A stretch of 64,000 bases of DNA, taken from positions 806,001 to 870,000 of the forward strand of contig JAJKFH010000157.1 of the NCBI GenBank assembly GCA_023333565.1, in the 5' to 3' direction. The stretch's first letter is position 1. Each line of letters starts with the position of its first letter. Below are positions 11,901 to 23,849 of this stretch, one piece after another. The translations under genes were made by a program, and so were the position numbers. The stretch is from Puffinus mauretanicus. Lineage: Eukaryota; Chordata; Aves; Procellariiformes; Procellariidae. A model generated the notes under the pieces. The model searched no databases. It was not told the DNA's origin and saw nothing but the letters and a program-made list of their open reading frames with translations.

Positions 11901-12561
11901 CTGGCAGGCAGCGCGGGGAAGGGAGAGTGTTTCATGAACAGCTCACCTACATTGGCAGCTAATAAAATCAGTAAACTGGCATACAAGTAGCATGGGGAGA
12001 ACCAGACCTTTGTAGCAGAAATACAATTGTGTTTAACCTGATGAAAGCTGATACATTTCTTGTCATCTAAAATCATGGCCTCCTTAGGGCTAGGCTAGGT
12101 GCAAAGGGCAGGAAAGTTTTAATGCAAATATTTCCTCTGCAAACAATCAGAATCAAACCCGATGAGTGAAAAGCTTGCTGTTTGAGCATAATTTCAAAGG
12201 TGAAACCTACTTTCCTGGTAACAGAGATCAGAGACTGCATTTTTCTGCCTTTTGAATCTGGTCTGATCACCGATTCCTGGGCAAACAATGCTGGAATGAT
12301 GCAAAGAGGAACCAGGCTTGCAGAGCAGTCATCATTTCAATGCTTTTGAAGAAAAGTAGCATATAATATTGTAAACACACAAAGAACTAGTAGGAAGATC
12401 AATAATAAATCATGTGGTAAGTACAGAAATGATAGTTTTTTATGCAATTACAGATTTTAAATAATCCCATTTGTATTAATTTTTTTTTTTCATTTCCTCT
12501 GAGCCACCGATCTGTTAGTCTCTAAGAATATTGTTTGTTCGCTTTTGATTGGCAGTCATTT
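2971..12561. other. Gene-poor desert
   Basis: About 9.6 kb with no convincing gene. An AT-rich patch lies at 5965-6030. A locally GC-rich patch at about 5690-5890 has several overlapping open frames up to 103 codons, none recognisable. A T/C-rich patch lies at about 10730-10980. At 11651-11962 a 103-codon open frame has a very basic C-terminal half (runs of Arg, Lys and Leu) but no known domain. None has support as a gene. Confidence 0.5.
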
Positions 12562-12643
12562 AAAAAGAAAGGAAAGAAGGAAGGAAGGGGAGAGAGAAAG
12601 AAAGAAAGAGAGGGACAGAGAGAGAAAGAAGGAAGAAAGAAAA
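12562..12643 (+). repeat. GA-rich polypurine microsatellite
   Basis: About 80 bases of A and G in mixed GAAA, GGAA and GAGA units, with one C near 12615. Such homopurine tracts can form triplex (H-DNA) structures, but nothing in the sequence shows a function. Confidence 0.9.
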
Positions 12644-12685
12644 TTCTCCTCGTGTACGTGCATGTGCTCGCAAAGCCATTTGGAC

Positions 12686-12718
12686 TTCATTAGGTACGTT
12701 CATTAGGTTCATTAGGTG
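12686..12718 (+). repeat. Triple TTCATTAGGT repeat
   Basis: Three near-tandem copies of TCATTAGGT, the first two separated by ACGT. It is a small local duplication with no recognised role. Confidence 0.8.
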
Positions 12719-15700
12719 AAAGTGTCATGCTCCTAAAAGGGAAAAGAATAGATTTTAGCATATCTAGACTATCTATTAAAATGGTATCAAAAGTTATAAA
12801 TTCCAAAGCATAATGTTTGACAGTAAGCTGTCATAGAAGCAATAGATTCATTATAAAAATGCTAGAAGTGCATACATCTCATTGACTGTTTATCATTAAC
12901 TGCATGGGTTGCTGATAGGAAATGTCTAGCTATAATTTATATTTCTGATGACTCTCAAATCTATTACTCACCTTTCTCCAGTTTTATAGCTCCTCTGGAC
13001 AGAATAGAAATTGAACAGGCAGAGTAGGATCTGGAGGGGAATTTTCTGTTGTGGCTGTTCTCTATTATCTCATCCCTCCAGCCTGAGCTGTCCCTCACAT
13101 GTGATCAGACCTGCACTGCCCAAGTGTTGCTCAGAAAACAAGGTTTAAAAATAAAAAATAAAAGGGGGAGGGAGATATTTAACTACATCTCCATTTTAAG
13201 TCTTGCAGCAATTTGACTCTAACAATTAAACACGTTGTGGGTAAAATCTTAAAGGTGCAGTCAGTTGTAGCACTGGGAAAATCTCTATTAAGGGTAACAG
13301 GAGTTTTAAGAGTATAAAGACCTGAAAATAAGTCTCTGGGAAAATAAAGAAAATAATAAATTTGTGAAATATTCAGTAAACCAAAGACTCATTTGTGCCA
13401 CAGTATAGGTTCAAGAAATCTGATTTTGTAAAAAAAATCCGTATGTCTGCAGAAATGCCATAACAGAATCAAGGCTAAAAGTTGCATATGAATCTGTTCC
13501 AATTAACAATTAGAGTTTAAAATTCAGATAATTGTGTACAGAACATTATCCTTCCTTTTTTTTAGGTCTTGTAGATGTTGGATCAATTAACCTACCTGGT
13601 AATTGCAAAAGACTTCAGTGAAGTTACAAAAGGAAGGGTTTATTCTGTTCCCTTTAAAACTAGTACACAGGTTTGTACAGATGAGCTTTAGAAAGCTACT
13701 AGAGCAATGGAGCTTGTTAGCCCTCCTCCATGCAGCAGCATCTAAGCCCAAGCTCTGGAAGCACGGGTTTGCTATGCAATTTCTCATGGAAGACTTTATT
13801 TCTCTTTTATTGACTACACCTATTGCATTTCTTCCTTTTACAGCACTTCCACAAATGTTAGAAAGAGGACAGGCAGTAATAGCAGAGCTTAGAGGAATAT
13901 TTTTCATGGGAATACTGGGTTCTGATGTAGCACAACTTAGCAAGAGAAGCCTGCATTCTCTGATTTTCCCAGAGGGAGAAAGGGAAACAATTCTTCTCGT
14001 TTCAGACCCCTATATAATCTGATCCGACAATTAATCCCTGAAAGATAACCCAGAATGTTCATTACATGATCAACATTCAATACTGCATTTTTATACAAGA
14101 AGAGGTTCATAACAGTTCATGTAAAAACAATGTATGACAAAATCTTAGCAGGTATCTACCGTAACACGTTCCCTTGTTCTGTGAAGGACTGGGTCAGTGC
14201 AGTTCTGCCTCTGTACAGGATTGAAGCTGTATTTTTGCGGTGTGTAAATTCGGATCTTGAATATTTTGCTTAAGAAATTATAATTTAGATAAGTATCTCC
14301 TGGCAGATCTCACCCAGAATACTGGATTTTATCCTGGAGAAAGTCAAGCGAGTCTAGAACTGACGTTCACACACATACACTCATTTCTAGAAAAAACTAT
14401 CTATGCAAAAGATTGTATCTTTTCCTTGCAATAATACAATATTATCAAATCTAACAAAAAATCTGCTCTAACCGAGGACATTTTTGTTACGAAGTCTCTA
14501 AGATCAGTCACTTTCTTATATCTAATACTATCATCAAGAGATTTTTTGTAAGACAGCATGTTATCCGGAAAATCTTCTGTCTTTCCATAACTAGAATAAT
14601 AAGTGAAACTTTCACTCCTACCGATAGCTTTACTGTGATCTGATGGATGGGAAGGAGGGATCAGGTGGATAAGCAAGACGTGTTATACAACTGAAATGCC
14701 CCAGTAATGAAGACACAAATGTTAAATTACACTATAACTGCCTAAATCAAAGCTATTTTCTTTACAATATAAGAAAGGTTTAAGTGAATGTCAAATGTGA
14801 AAATAACAAGGCAGGAAAATTGTTATTCAAAAATTGTGTGATGGCAGATTAAATCACATACCATAGTTAAGAAGAAATTCATCCTCAGTAGGTTGTGTCC
14901 AGGTTGCCACCACTAACATTAAAGGTCTGAAAGCTGTGTTACATCTGGAGCTGAGATGTATAAGGGTGATACGAGTATTTTCCCATCTCCTGAAACTTAC
15001 AGAGATTTGAAAAACAGCCCTATTATTTGTACTTCCAGAACACGGTGATTATATCATTTCTGCTGTTTTTTGTATCACACCCTACCTGAAGGCCAATAAA
15101 GCCCACAGGACTTCAGTCAAAGGTCCACACACAAAGGAAGATTGTCCACAGACTTGAGGCAGGACTTTATGCAGTGTGAAACATGAGTGCGTGATATGCA
15201 CAAACCTGAAAAGGAAATTAAAGTACTTTTATGGAGAAATTTAAAAGAGGACACTGGTCACGTGAAGAGAGAATGCTTCAGATTAGAAAAAGACATAAAA
15301 CAAATCAGAGTGAGGAAGGATAAAATGGAAAGGGTGCAGGGGAAAACGATGAAAAGACCCAGCCAGGTGCATGAGGGGCCTGTAATAAGCGATAGGAAAA
15401 ACTAACTATGTGATGTCGTTAGGCTGGACTGAAATATGTGGAAGCAAGAAGCTGCAAAGGAAGATGAAAATATTGGACTGTCCATCGTGACGAGGGACTG
15501 GAGCAGCAGCTACAGGGTTTTGGAAACAGGGATGCTCCAAGAACCGCTCCAGCTGTGGGTAGGATTGGGCAGAATTCTTTTAAGTGAGGCACCTTTATCT
15601 TTCTGTCTATTGTGTCAGCCTGTCAAAACCATCTTCTAACCTCCAAGGGTAGGTGAGACCCTATCAGAAGCACTAAGCTCCTGTTCAACACCCTCTCTTG

Positions 15701-17617
15701 GTCCAAGAAAAAACTTGGCTTAGGTCTATTCCTGGTTCTCTCATCCTTGCATATATGTCTCTTACCTATTTCATACCACCATAGAGAATAAGGGCTCGGT
15801 CTTTTTCTTTCTCATAAAATATTTTGAAAGGTCGGGTTCTTATTCTGGTACAAAAAGAAAACGGTTTTCAAAACCCTGACATTTTTCACAAAACAATATG
15901 CAGAGGATTTTGTCAGCTGGAGAGAAATGTGGTGTTTATCAGAGTTGTTGCGAAAAAAGAAGATGGCTTCAAGTGCAAGACAGAATTGGGTATCATTCCT
16001 GGAGGCCTGGCTTGAGTTTCATCTTGGGTAATTGGACGTTTTCTGAGGAGTTTTTTTCTTTTCATCAGAGGAGATTCTATTACAATGACACTTAGGAAAA
16101 AAAAATCTGTCCAGGTCACTGCGTTTTGCAGGACTAATCATTACAAATCACCACCACCCCTATATCCAATAGACTATCCAGTCTGTTTCTGAATACCTGC
16201 CACAGAGCCCAGTGCAATGCCATTGTAAATTCACCTCCTCCAAAAAACACAGTTTTCCTCTCTAACCTGCAGGGAAATAGCAGAATTGCCAGACAATCAA
16301 AATACAGGTTTTTGAAAAGGTCAAAGGATTCCAGCAAAATATTATATTTCGTGTAGTGTACAAACCATGAAAATGTTGATATTTCATTGTTGAGGAAAAA
16401 AATGGTAACAAAAACAGAATCTGACAACATTTTTTTCAGGAGGGGACAAAGACTGTAGCGAAAATGGAAACAGGCAGCCGGCTAACATCATCTGAATATT
16501 GGTTTTTTGGTTTATAGTCATTCTGTCTTATGTAAAAGCCTTTAAACAACCTGAATCTTTAGTTATCTGGCAGAACTTACACTTTGTTCCATGGTAGAGC
16601 TACCTCATAGAGCCAACACACAGGACAAAGTGCAACTTGCTGTCTCAGATCCCATTCAAGCACAAATGAACCCAATTAACTAACTTTTTTCTTTTAATCT
16701 CCTTCATATTGCTGGGGCACCAAGGCTACTAGGCTAACTTATTCCCATACAGTTCTTGCCATAGCAGTAATGCACTCCACAAGGCATTGAGCGTGTTAAT
16801 CAGAAGAGCTTTCAGAGCCTCCTTAGTTCTAACAGTTTTATTGCAGGTAAGTAAGCAGCTGAAACTGCATAAGTTCAGGAGCTGCAGTAACTCAAATAGC
16901 CAATCTGGAGTAGGAGAAAATTGAATGCGCAATTCTTGGCAGCTTTGTCTCAATGGGGAGAATGGAATTATTCTTCAAGTATTACCATGTGCCAGAAGAA
17001 AGCATTACTTAGGACTGACTATCAAATGTCTAATTGCATCACTGAACCGAATAATTTGAAATGATAGCTATCTAAAGCCAAATTGTAAAGTGAATAGTGA
17101 ACAAAGCAATAAATAATAAAATTACACATACTATACGTGATTGCTCATTGAATCAGATTGCCAGTCATAATAAAAGCCAAAAGGAACAACCAGCCTCATT
17201 ACTTCAACAAAAGAGGAAATGCCATTAACTATTTCTAGCTCCCAGTTATCAACATATATTATGAAAACAACATGGTAAATCTGCTTTTGATTAAACTGGA
17301 CCTAACCTTAACCTTATTCCTTTCTTATTCCTAAGGGTGGGGGGTTTTCATACTTTAAAGATGGCTTCATCACTATGTTGATTGTGCATGTAATTCTTTG
17401 GTCTCTCACAATTCTGGCTGCTTTCACTCAGAAAAAAAAGATGCAAAGCACACCCAAAAGGAAGGAGTAAAGGCACTGGGAAAGAGGAGTGTCACTTGGG
17501 GTCAGGGGAGGTGCTCTCAATTTGTTCTGGTAGATGAGACTGCATGTCTCCAGTGAGATTTCCCCCAGGGACTTGGATGAGCTACAGATACTCGGCTGCT
17601 ATTTACAATATATGTAT
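12719..17617. other. Gene-poor desert
   Basis: No recognisable gene or repeat. The longest open frame (13603-14022, 139 codons, plus) is Leu- and Phe-rich with no known domain and has a 118-codon frame on its opposite strand. I treat it as chance. Confidence 0.5.
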
Positions 17618-17666
17618 GTCTCTCTCTCTCTCTACAAATATATATGTGTGTGTGTGTGTGTGTGTA
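17618..17666 (+). repeat. (CT)n and (TG)n compound microsatellite
   Basis: A CT run at about 17618-17633 and a TG run at about 17645-17666, joined by a short AT-rich linker. It is an ordinary vertebrate dinucleotide microsatellite, likely length-polymorphic. Confidence 0.95.
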
Positions 17667-20600
17667 TACACATAAGGAACCCAAATTCTGTCTCAGTTTG
17701 AGGGTCATCTTTCATTTGCGTTAGGTTTGAAAATGCCCAATTCCGATGCCACACAAAATAAATAGACTAGAGATGCAGTTTTCACTTTGCAGTGTGTGCA
17801 AATGGAATGCAAGTTTATTTAAGTCTTTCCAGTACAGCAGCAGGGTAGCTTGTAAGAGGATAATTTTGCATTTTGCTGTCTGAGGGTTTTTTCTGTATAA
17901 TTGTTAGTATGTGTGGCAACTGACATTCCAGGCACTGCCAGTCTATTCCTTTCCACTGTTACAAGCAATGTCAGAGGAGGTTCATATGTACCTTTTCCTG
18001 TTCTCACTGCATTATTTATCAAATGAATATAAAATAAAAATGTTGATGCACAGAACAATATGTTAAACACTTTAACGTGCAATGCCAGCTTAACCTCATC
18101 AACCTTCCACCACGGGTCAAAGTTCACTTTCCTACTGTTTTAACCAGTATTTACCAGTCTTTCTTGCCCTATTCTATTCTTTTTTTTTAAGCTTTCCCAT
18201 CTTTTTTTTTTCCCCCCTACCCTTCATGTTCAGCCAAAATAACTATCCACATAAGCCCTTGGTTGTACATTTTATTTTATAGCTGATGACAACAATACCC
18301 AAGAGATTTCAGCACGTAGGCCCTTGCTCCCAACAAACCTAGAGGCAGGTTGAATCTATAATTTACTTCTAACCTTGCCTGAACACTGTGTTTTTAATGA
18401 AGTGCTTTCTCTAACTCCCTAATATTTATCTACCTATTTCTTGACATCTCGTATCTACTGACTTGATTTCACACTCAGGTTACTTCCCGAGCAGGTCAGC
18501 ACCAATTACCTGTCAGGACTAGGATAACAAGGTTGCAAGGACTTAATGGACACCTTAACTGAACAAATCGCATTCTCACTACACTAAGCATACCCTATGA
18601 CCAGGCTTCTCAAAGTAGTCTAAAGGCATTAGGTTCTCATATCATATAGGTTTAAAAACCTATCCCAATCTTGAAGCATGTGTTCAGCAACCTGGATTTC
18701 TCTAGTGGTTGTTGCGCAATTCCTCTTTCTCATCTGACCCTGCTTTACTGATTCCTTGTACCATCAAAGTGAAAATTCATGAGGACCAGGCCCTCACTGT
18801 TACGGGTCTTGGGAGGAAACAGAAATGGGAATCACTGACCCAAAGACTACGCTGCAGACGGCAGCTGCATTCAAAGCCCCACAAGAGGGCAAGGAAAACA
18901 TTTGAGAGAGTTGATCATCATTATAGGCAATGATTTCAGATTACTTGCCTAACAATGCCATGTGTTTTGGGGGCTTCAAGGCAAATTAAGAATAAGGAAG
19001 AGAAAAAATGCCCACTATATATTTATCTGCAAAGTAAGTATCCATTCCCCACTGTACCTGTTAGTTTTAGCCCAAAGTTAATTCCTCCAAATAAAAGGTC
19101 ATAAAAGCTCCTGTGTATAGAATTTCCCAAATTGCAGATTTTTTTTTCCATTCTATCCAAATATAGAATGAGTGAATTACCACCATCATGTAATTTTTAC
19201 ATTTATCTTACAGAGTTAAATTTGGTTTGTCTGGTTTTGGCCCTTTCTGTGCTAATGCAAATAAGCTTTCATTTTCTCCATACTGCTTGGACAACTGCAC
19301 ACCAAAGACTACCTGATACCATGTCGCTGGCATTCAGACAGTACTGAGAAGTTCAGATAATACTGCTGTTATCTTCACTGGGTGAACCTATTCCTCTTTA
19401 GATCCTAGGCCTCAATGAGATCTAATTATTATTGGCACAAATTTTGCCTGTGAAACCCCAAGATGTATGTCATTTAAAATTGCCAGTGCCACAAAAAGGC
19501 ACTGAGAAAAAGGAAATTAGGATAAACCAATTAGGACTGAATGTTAGATTGCAAATTATTTGGGAGAAGGAACAAAGAAAGCTTTGATCATGTATTGCTT
19601 TGATAGGGACCGAAGGACAGATATGGGCTCAGCTTGGGCACATCAGCACTATGCCAGTGGCTTTTATGCAGTTATGTTCATTGACACCAGTTAAGGAGCT
19701 GCTACTACACACTTCCTAACCCAAATTTTAGGTATATTTGCATTTTAGATGCTTTTAAACGTGTTGCTGCCTGTGTATGCTAAAGGCAGTCCTTTCATCA
19801 TCCGACTACAGATAAAAGCAAACAAATACAGGAAAAAAATAGCTACATACAAATGGCCTTAGAAAACATGGATAGAAAAATCCGAGGGGAATTCATTGCA
19901 CTAGCCAGGTTTCAAAATAATTCATTAAACAGCTACCACTTGTCCTGTCACTGACTATCAGTCTGGAAATGGATAATGTTCTAAATGTGTCTGCTTTCAT
20001 CGCATATTCTCCCGCTATCACAGTTGGTAACATTAGCTATGCACAGGAAGCATTTTGCAGTCTCTCATAGCTATCTTATCAATACCACCACAAAACTAAG
20101 GAAATAGATGGGGAAAAAATAATCACAACAGTCTACGGTTATAGTTGAAAGCATAATGCTCCTGTCTAGCAGACAAAAATGCTTGCCCTATAATCCTACA
20201 TGACTGTGGAAAACAGAACTTTAATAATCAGGTTGAGACTTGCCATTTAAGTTTACAGCAGAAAGTCTGTCTATATTCATTGTTAACATTCTGAATAGTC
20301 CTTAAAAACAGTAATCTGTTTATCATTTATCTTTTAATATAGCATTATTATTTCAGGAAAACATGCAATGAGGCTGAAATGGCCTTATTCCAACAACAAC
20401 AACAAAATCAATCCCTTTCTACAAATTTGATATAGGCAGGCTGTGTACTATTTGAAAAAGTTCACTGAACCATGAAGACTGGCATTTGCACCATAAAATT
20501 CAAGCTTTATTTGATGACGTTATTGAACATTGCATTTACCTCAACTAAGGTTTAAAGCAATCATACATATTTTTACTGTCCTCTCAAGAAGGAAGCTTTG

Positions 20601-23406
20601 AATATGAAGCAAATCAGATTGCTATTTCTGGGAATTTCAAAGGGATCTGAGGAGGGACACAGAAAAGACGCATGGTGTTTAATGAAAAATATCTGTTCAG
20701 TTCAATCATGATACTAGAGGCTCAGCACAGTACCAAAAAAAAGAGGATAAAAAAGATAAAGACATAGTGCAATAATAACATGAAAGAATTTTGTTCTCTA
20801 GCTTTCTGATTAAAAGTGTATTTTCATGTCAACTTTAGGAGAAATTATGTACAAAGCCTGTTTGTAACAGAGTCTGTTTTAATTTGTCAAAGGTTTACAT
20901 TGTATAACTCGATCACATTAATTGCAAAGATTGCCTGCTCTATTGTTTCACTCTACTCTTGAAAGGCAAACAAGGAGAATCCAGCTCCTGTATTACCACC
21001 AGGTGTGACAAGTTGTTTTCTTTAGATCAACACCTGGCCATCAAAACTTAGTGGTAACTAGCCTAAATGGGAGCTTGCTAGAGTACAATGTTTTTATTAT
21101 TGTTAGTGTCAGTTGAAACATTGGAGGCACCAGCATAGGGACCAAATTCAGAAGCTCAGGAGACATGTCTTCCTCATATGGCCACTTGACATTGACACCA
21201 ACCTGACTGAGAGAGCAGGCAAGTGCTTTAGCGATTATATTCCCCTGCATCAAGCAGAGTGTCATATAAAAGACTCGTCTCTCAGATGATTACAAATAAG
21301 CTTATATTAATTGAGTCTTGCATAGGTTTAAATTCACACAGTACATCAGGGCACAACAAGGTCAATGTGCCTTCCAACACCCTGCTCAATAGCAAATTAA
21401 GCATATTTGGACAGAACATGCCTAACACTCTCTGACAGCGTTGAACAAACATCACCAGTTCTGTGCAACTTTTTATTCAATAATCTGGTCATTTTAGCAA
21501 TCACGCAGAAGCCTAGTTTTAATTTGCTGCTTATCCAGAGAAGATTCTGAGTCACCTCTTTCTTTTACCTTCTACAAGTGTCCTAACCACCAAGTGACAC
21601 AGCAGGCTGAGAAGGGCTGGGACCACTTGCCTTTCCCCTTGCCTGCAATGACCCACCATATACCTAAGAAGGATTCCAGAGATCTAAATGGAGTAAAATG
21701 TAAAAGGAGAGTGAAACTCTAGTATAGAGGTTAGAGACATGCAGTAGATAGGAGCTCCTTGTCTCCGCTTCCTCTAATGTGCCATATTAGATAAAATACT
21801 GGATTTTTCAGCAGAGCCCAGAACTCAAGACTCCCCCTCCATATTCAAAACACTTAAGCAGGCGTTTGAATGCTAGCAAGGTCCTACCACCCCAGTTAAT
21901 AACCAGGCCCCTGGGCATTATCACAATATCACAGCAATAATAATTCATTACACAGCAATGCATTTTAGTTTTAAGGGTGACAGAAGATCTTTTGAAGTGA
22001 TTTTTATGAACAGAAAAGGTAAGGAACAAGTAAGGATTTTGGTAGTTTGGTAGTCCTCGGAGTTGAATACTTCACTAGACGACATTGTAGTCCTAAAAAG
22101 TCTTTCACAGACAACCTGCTTCCATGGTAGGGACCCAAGCAGGCAGCCAGAAACATCACTCTTACTCAGAGGCTTTGTCCACTCTGCTGAGAAAAAGAGG
22201 ACTGAGCCTGAGTGTCCACCTTATTGTCCACACTACTTAGCTGTTAGTCGCTCCTTGGCGCTGCACCACGACAACTAACTCCAAGAGGAATTTTCTACTA
22301 AGGCGGTTAGTCCTAAGTAGCATTGACAGAACTGGTCAATGACACTTGACTTCTGGGCCAGAAATCCGTCCCTGACCCTCTTTTGTGCCTGTTGATGTAC
22401 TCAAGAAGTACCCATCAGTGACTGTGAGAGCAGGGTCCCGTGTCCCTGCAGTAGTGCAGCAATGGGAACTTTCCAGGTGAGTGAGGGAGTGTGAATGAGC
22501 AGACTCCAGAGAACTAACAAGAATGAATTAGGTGGCAGAAGGAGGTTCAATACAAAAATCAGTAAGTAAATAAATGGAGCTGCCTGGAAACAAAGCTGTG
22601 CATTTGATGGCCTACATTGTAAAGCATCAGACCTGTATCACACCCTCCCCCAGATCCAATACATTGAATAAAGTGTTCCTTCTAGCTCTGATTACTGAGT
22701 AATCAGCTGACAGGAGCAAGCAAATGCAGAAACATCTCATGACCACATGTACTTTGGGACTCTGAGCTAATTTTCTACCTTGAAATCTTGCAGAATATGG
22801 TGATGTCCCTAAAAAAAAAAGAAAAAAGGTTTGTTTTCTGGCTGCAGCCAGTTGGAGAAACAGTGCTTTGATGTTGCTGTCCCACCATGAATTTAAAGGA
22901 TATGGATAATTTACAACCTTGATTAACAATCTCAGAGCTGCAATAGCTCATCCTTTTCACATCCCATCCTTTTTATTGAATATGCTTAAGTATTCATGAA
23001 CACATGATGGTAATCTTGTTAACACTATGAAAAGCAATGACATCCTCATTATAAACTGCTTGAAAATGCTCATGATCCTTTCACCAGAATGAGCTTTGTA
23101 CAATTAGAAGCCTGAAAAAGTCACAGGTGCGCAACACACAAGGTGATAAAATTGTAATTGTAAAATACAATGGCATTGTAATGTCCAGGACAGTAGATTT
23201 TGCAGCTACAGACAGAGGGAAGGACACACTAGTGCTCCTTGTAATACCAATTTCTCTTAGGTGCTGTGCATCTTTTTCACATATTCAGGCTGAAAACAAT
23301 CACAGATTCAGGGGCAGGTAGGTACTTCCATCGAAATCTGACAGACTGGAGCTATTTAAGGCTCCTTGCCTTTCTCATTATGGTGAAAAAAGTTTTGCTT
23401 TCCGAC
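17667..23406. other. Gene-poor desert
   Basis: Nothing recognisable except a minor (CAA)n stretch near 20391-20405 and T runs near 18181-18220. Open frames are at most about 100 codons and look random. Confidence 0.5.
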
Positions 23407-23849
23407 TGTCATGGTTTAACCCAGCAGACAGCTAAACACCACAGCCGTTCACTCACTCCCCCTGCAGTGGGATGGGGGAGAGAATCAGAAAAAAAGGTAA
23501 AACTCGTGGGTTGAGGTAAAGACGATTTAATAAGACAGAAAAGGAAGGGAAAAAAATAATCATTATGAAAGAATATAAAAACAAGTGATGCACAATGCCA
23601 TTGCTCACCATCAGTTTGGGTCAGCTGCCCTGGTTGTGTCTCCTCCCAGCTTTTCGTGCACCTCCAGCCTCCTCGCTGGCAGGGCAGTATGAGAAGCTGA
23701 AAAGTCCTTGACTTAGTGTAAGCACTGCTCAGCAACAACTAAAACATCCGTGTGTTATCAACATTATTCTGATACTAAATCCAAAACACAGCACTATACC
23801 ATATACTACTAGGAAGAAAATTAACTCTATCCCAGCTGAAACCAGGACA
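23407..23849 (-). mobile_element. Solo LTR of an avian endogenous retrovirus, minus orientation
   Basis: The plus strand runs from TGTCATGGTTTAAC to AACCAGGACA, so on the sense (minus) strand the LTR starts TGTCCTGGTTTCAGCTGGGA and ends AAACCATGACA. It aligns along most of its length with the LTR at 27795-28377 but lacks about 140 bp of the middle. There is no internal viral sequence on either side, so it is a solo LTR. The flanks (CCGAC and CGGAT) do not form a clean target duplication. Family assignment is from memory of a bird LTR consensus. Confidence 0.8.

Noticed and set aside
13603..14022. 139-codon plus-strand open frame
   Set aside because: No domain, a competing long frame on the opposite strand, and no splice or promoter context. 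Consistent with chance.
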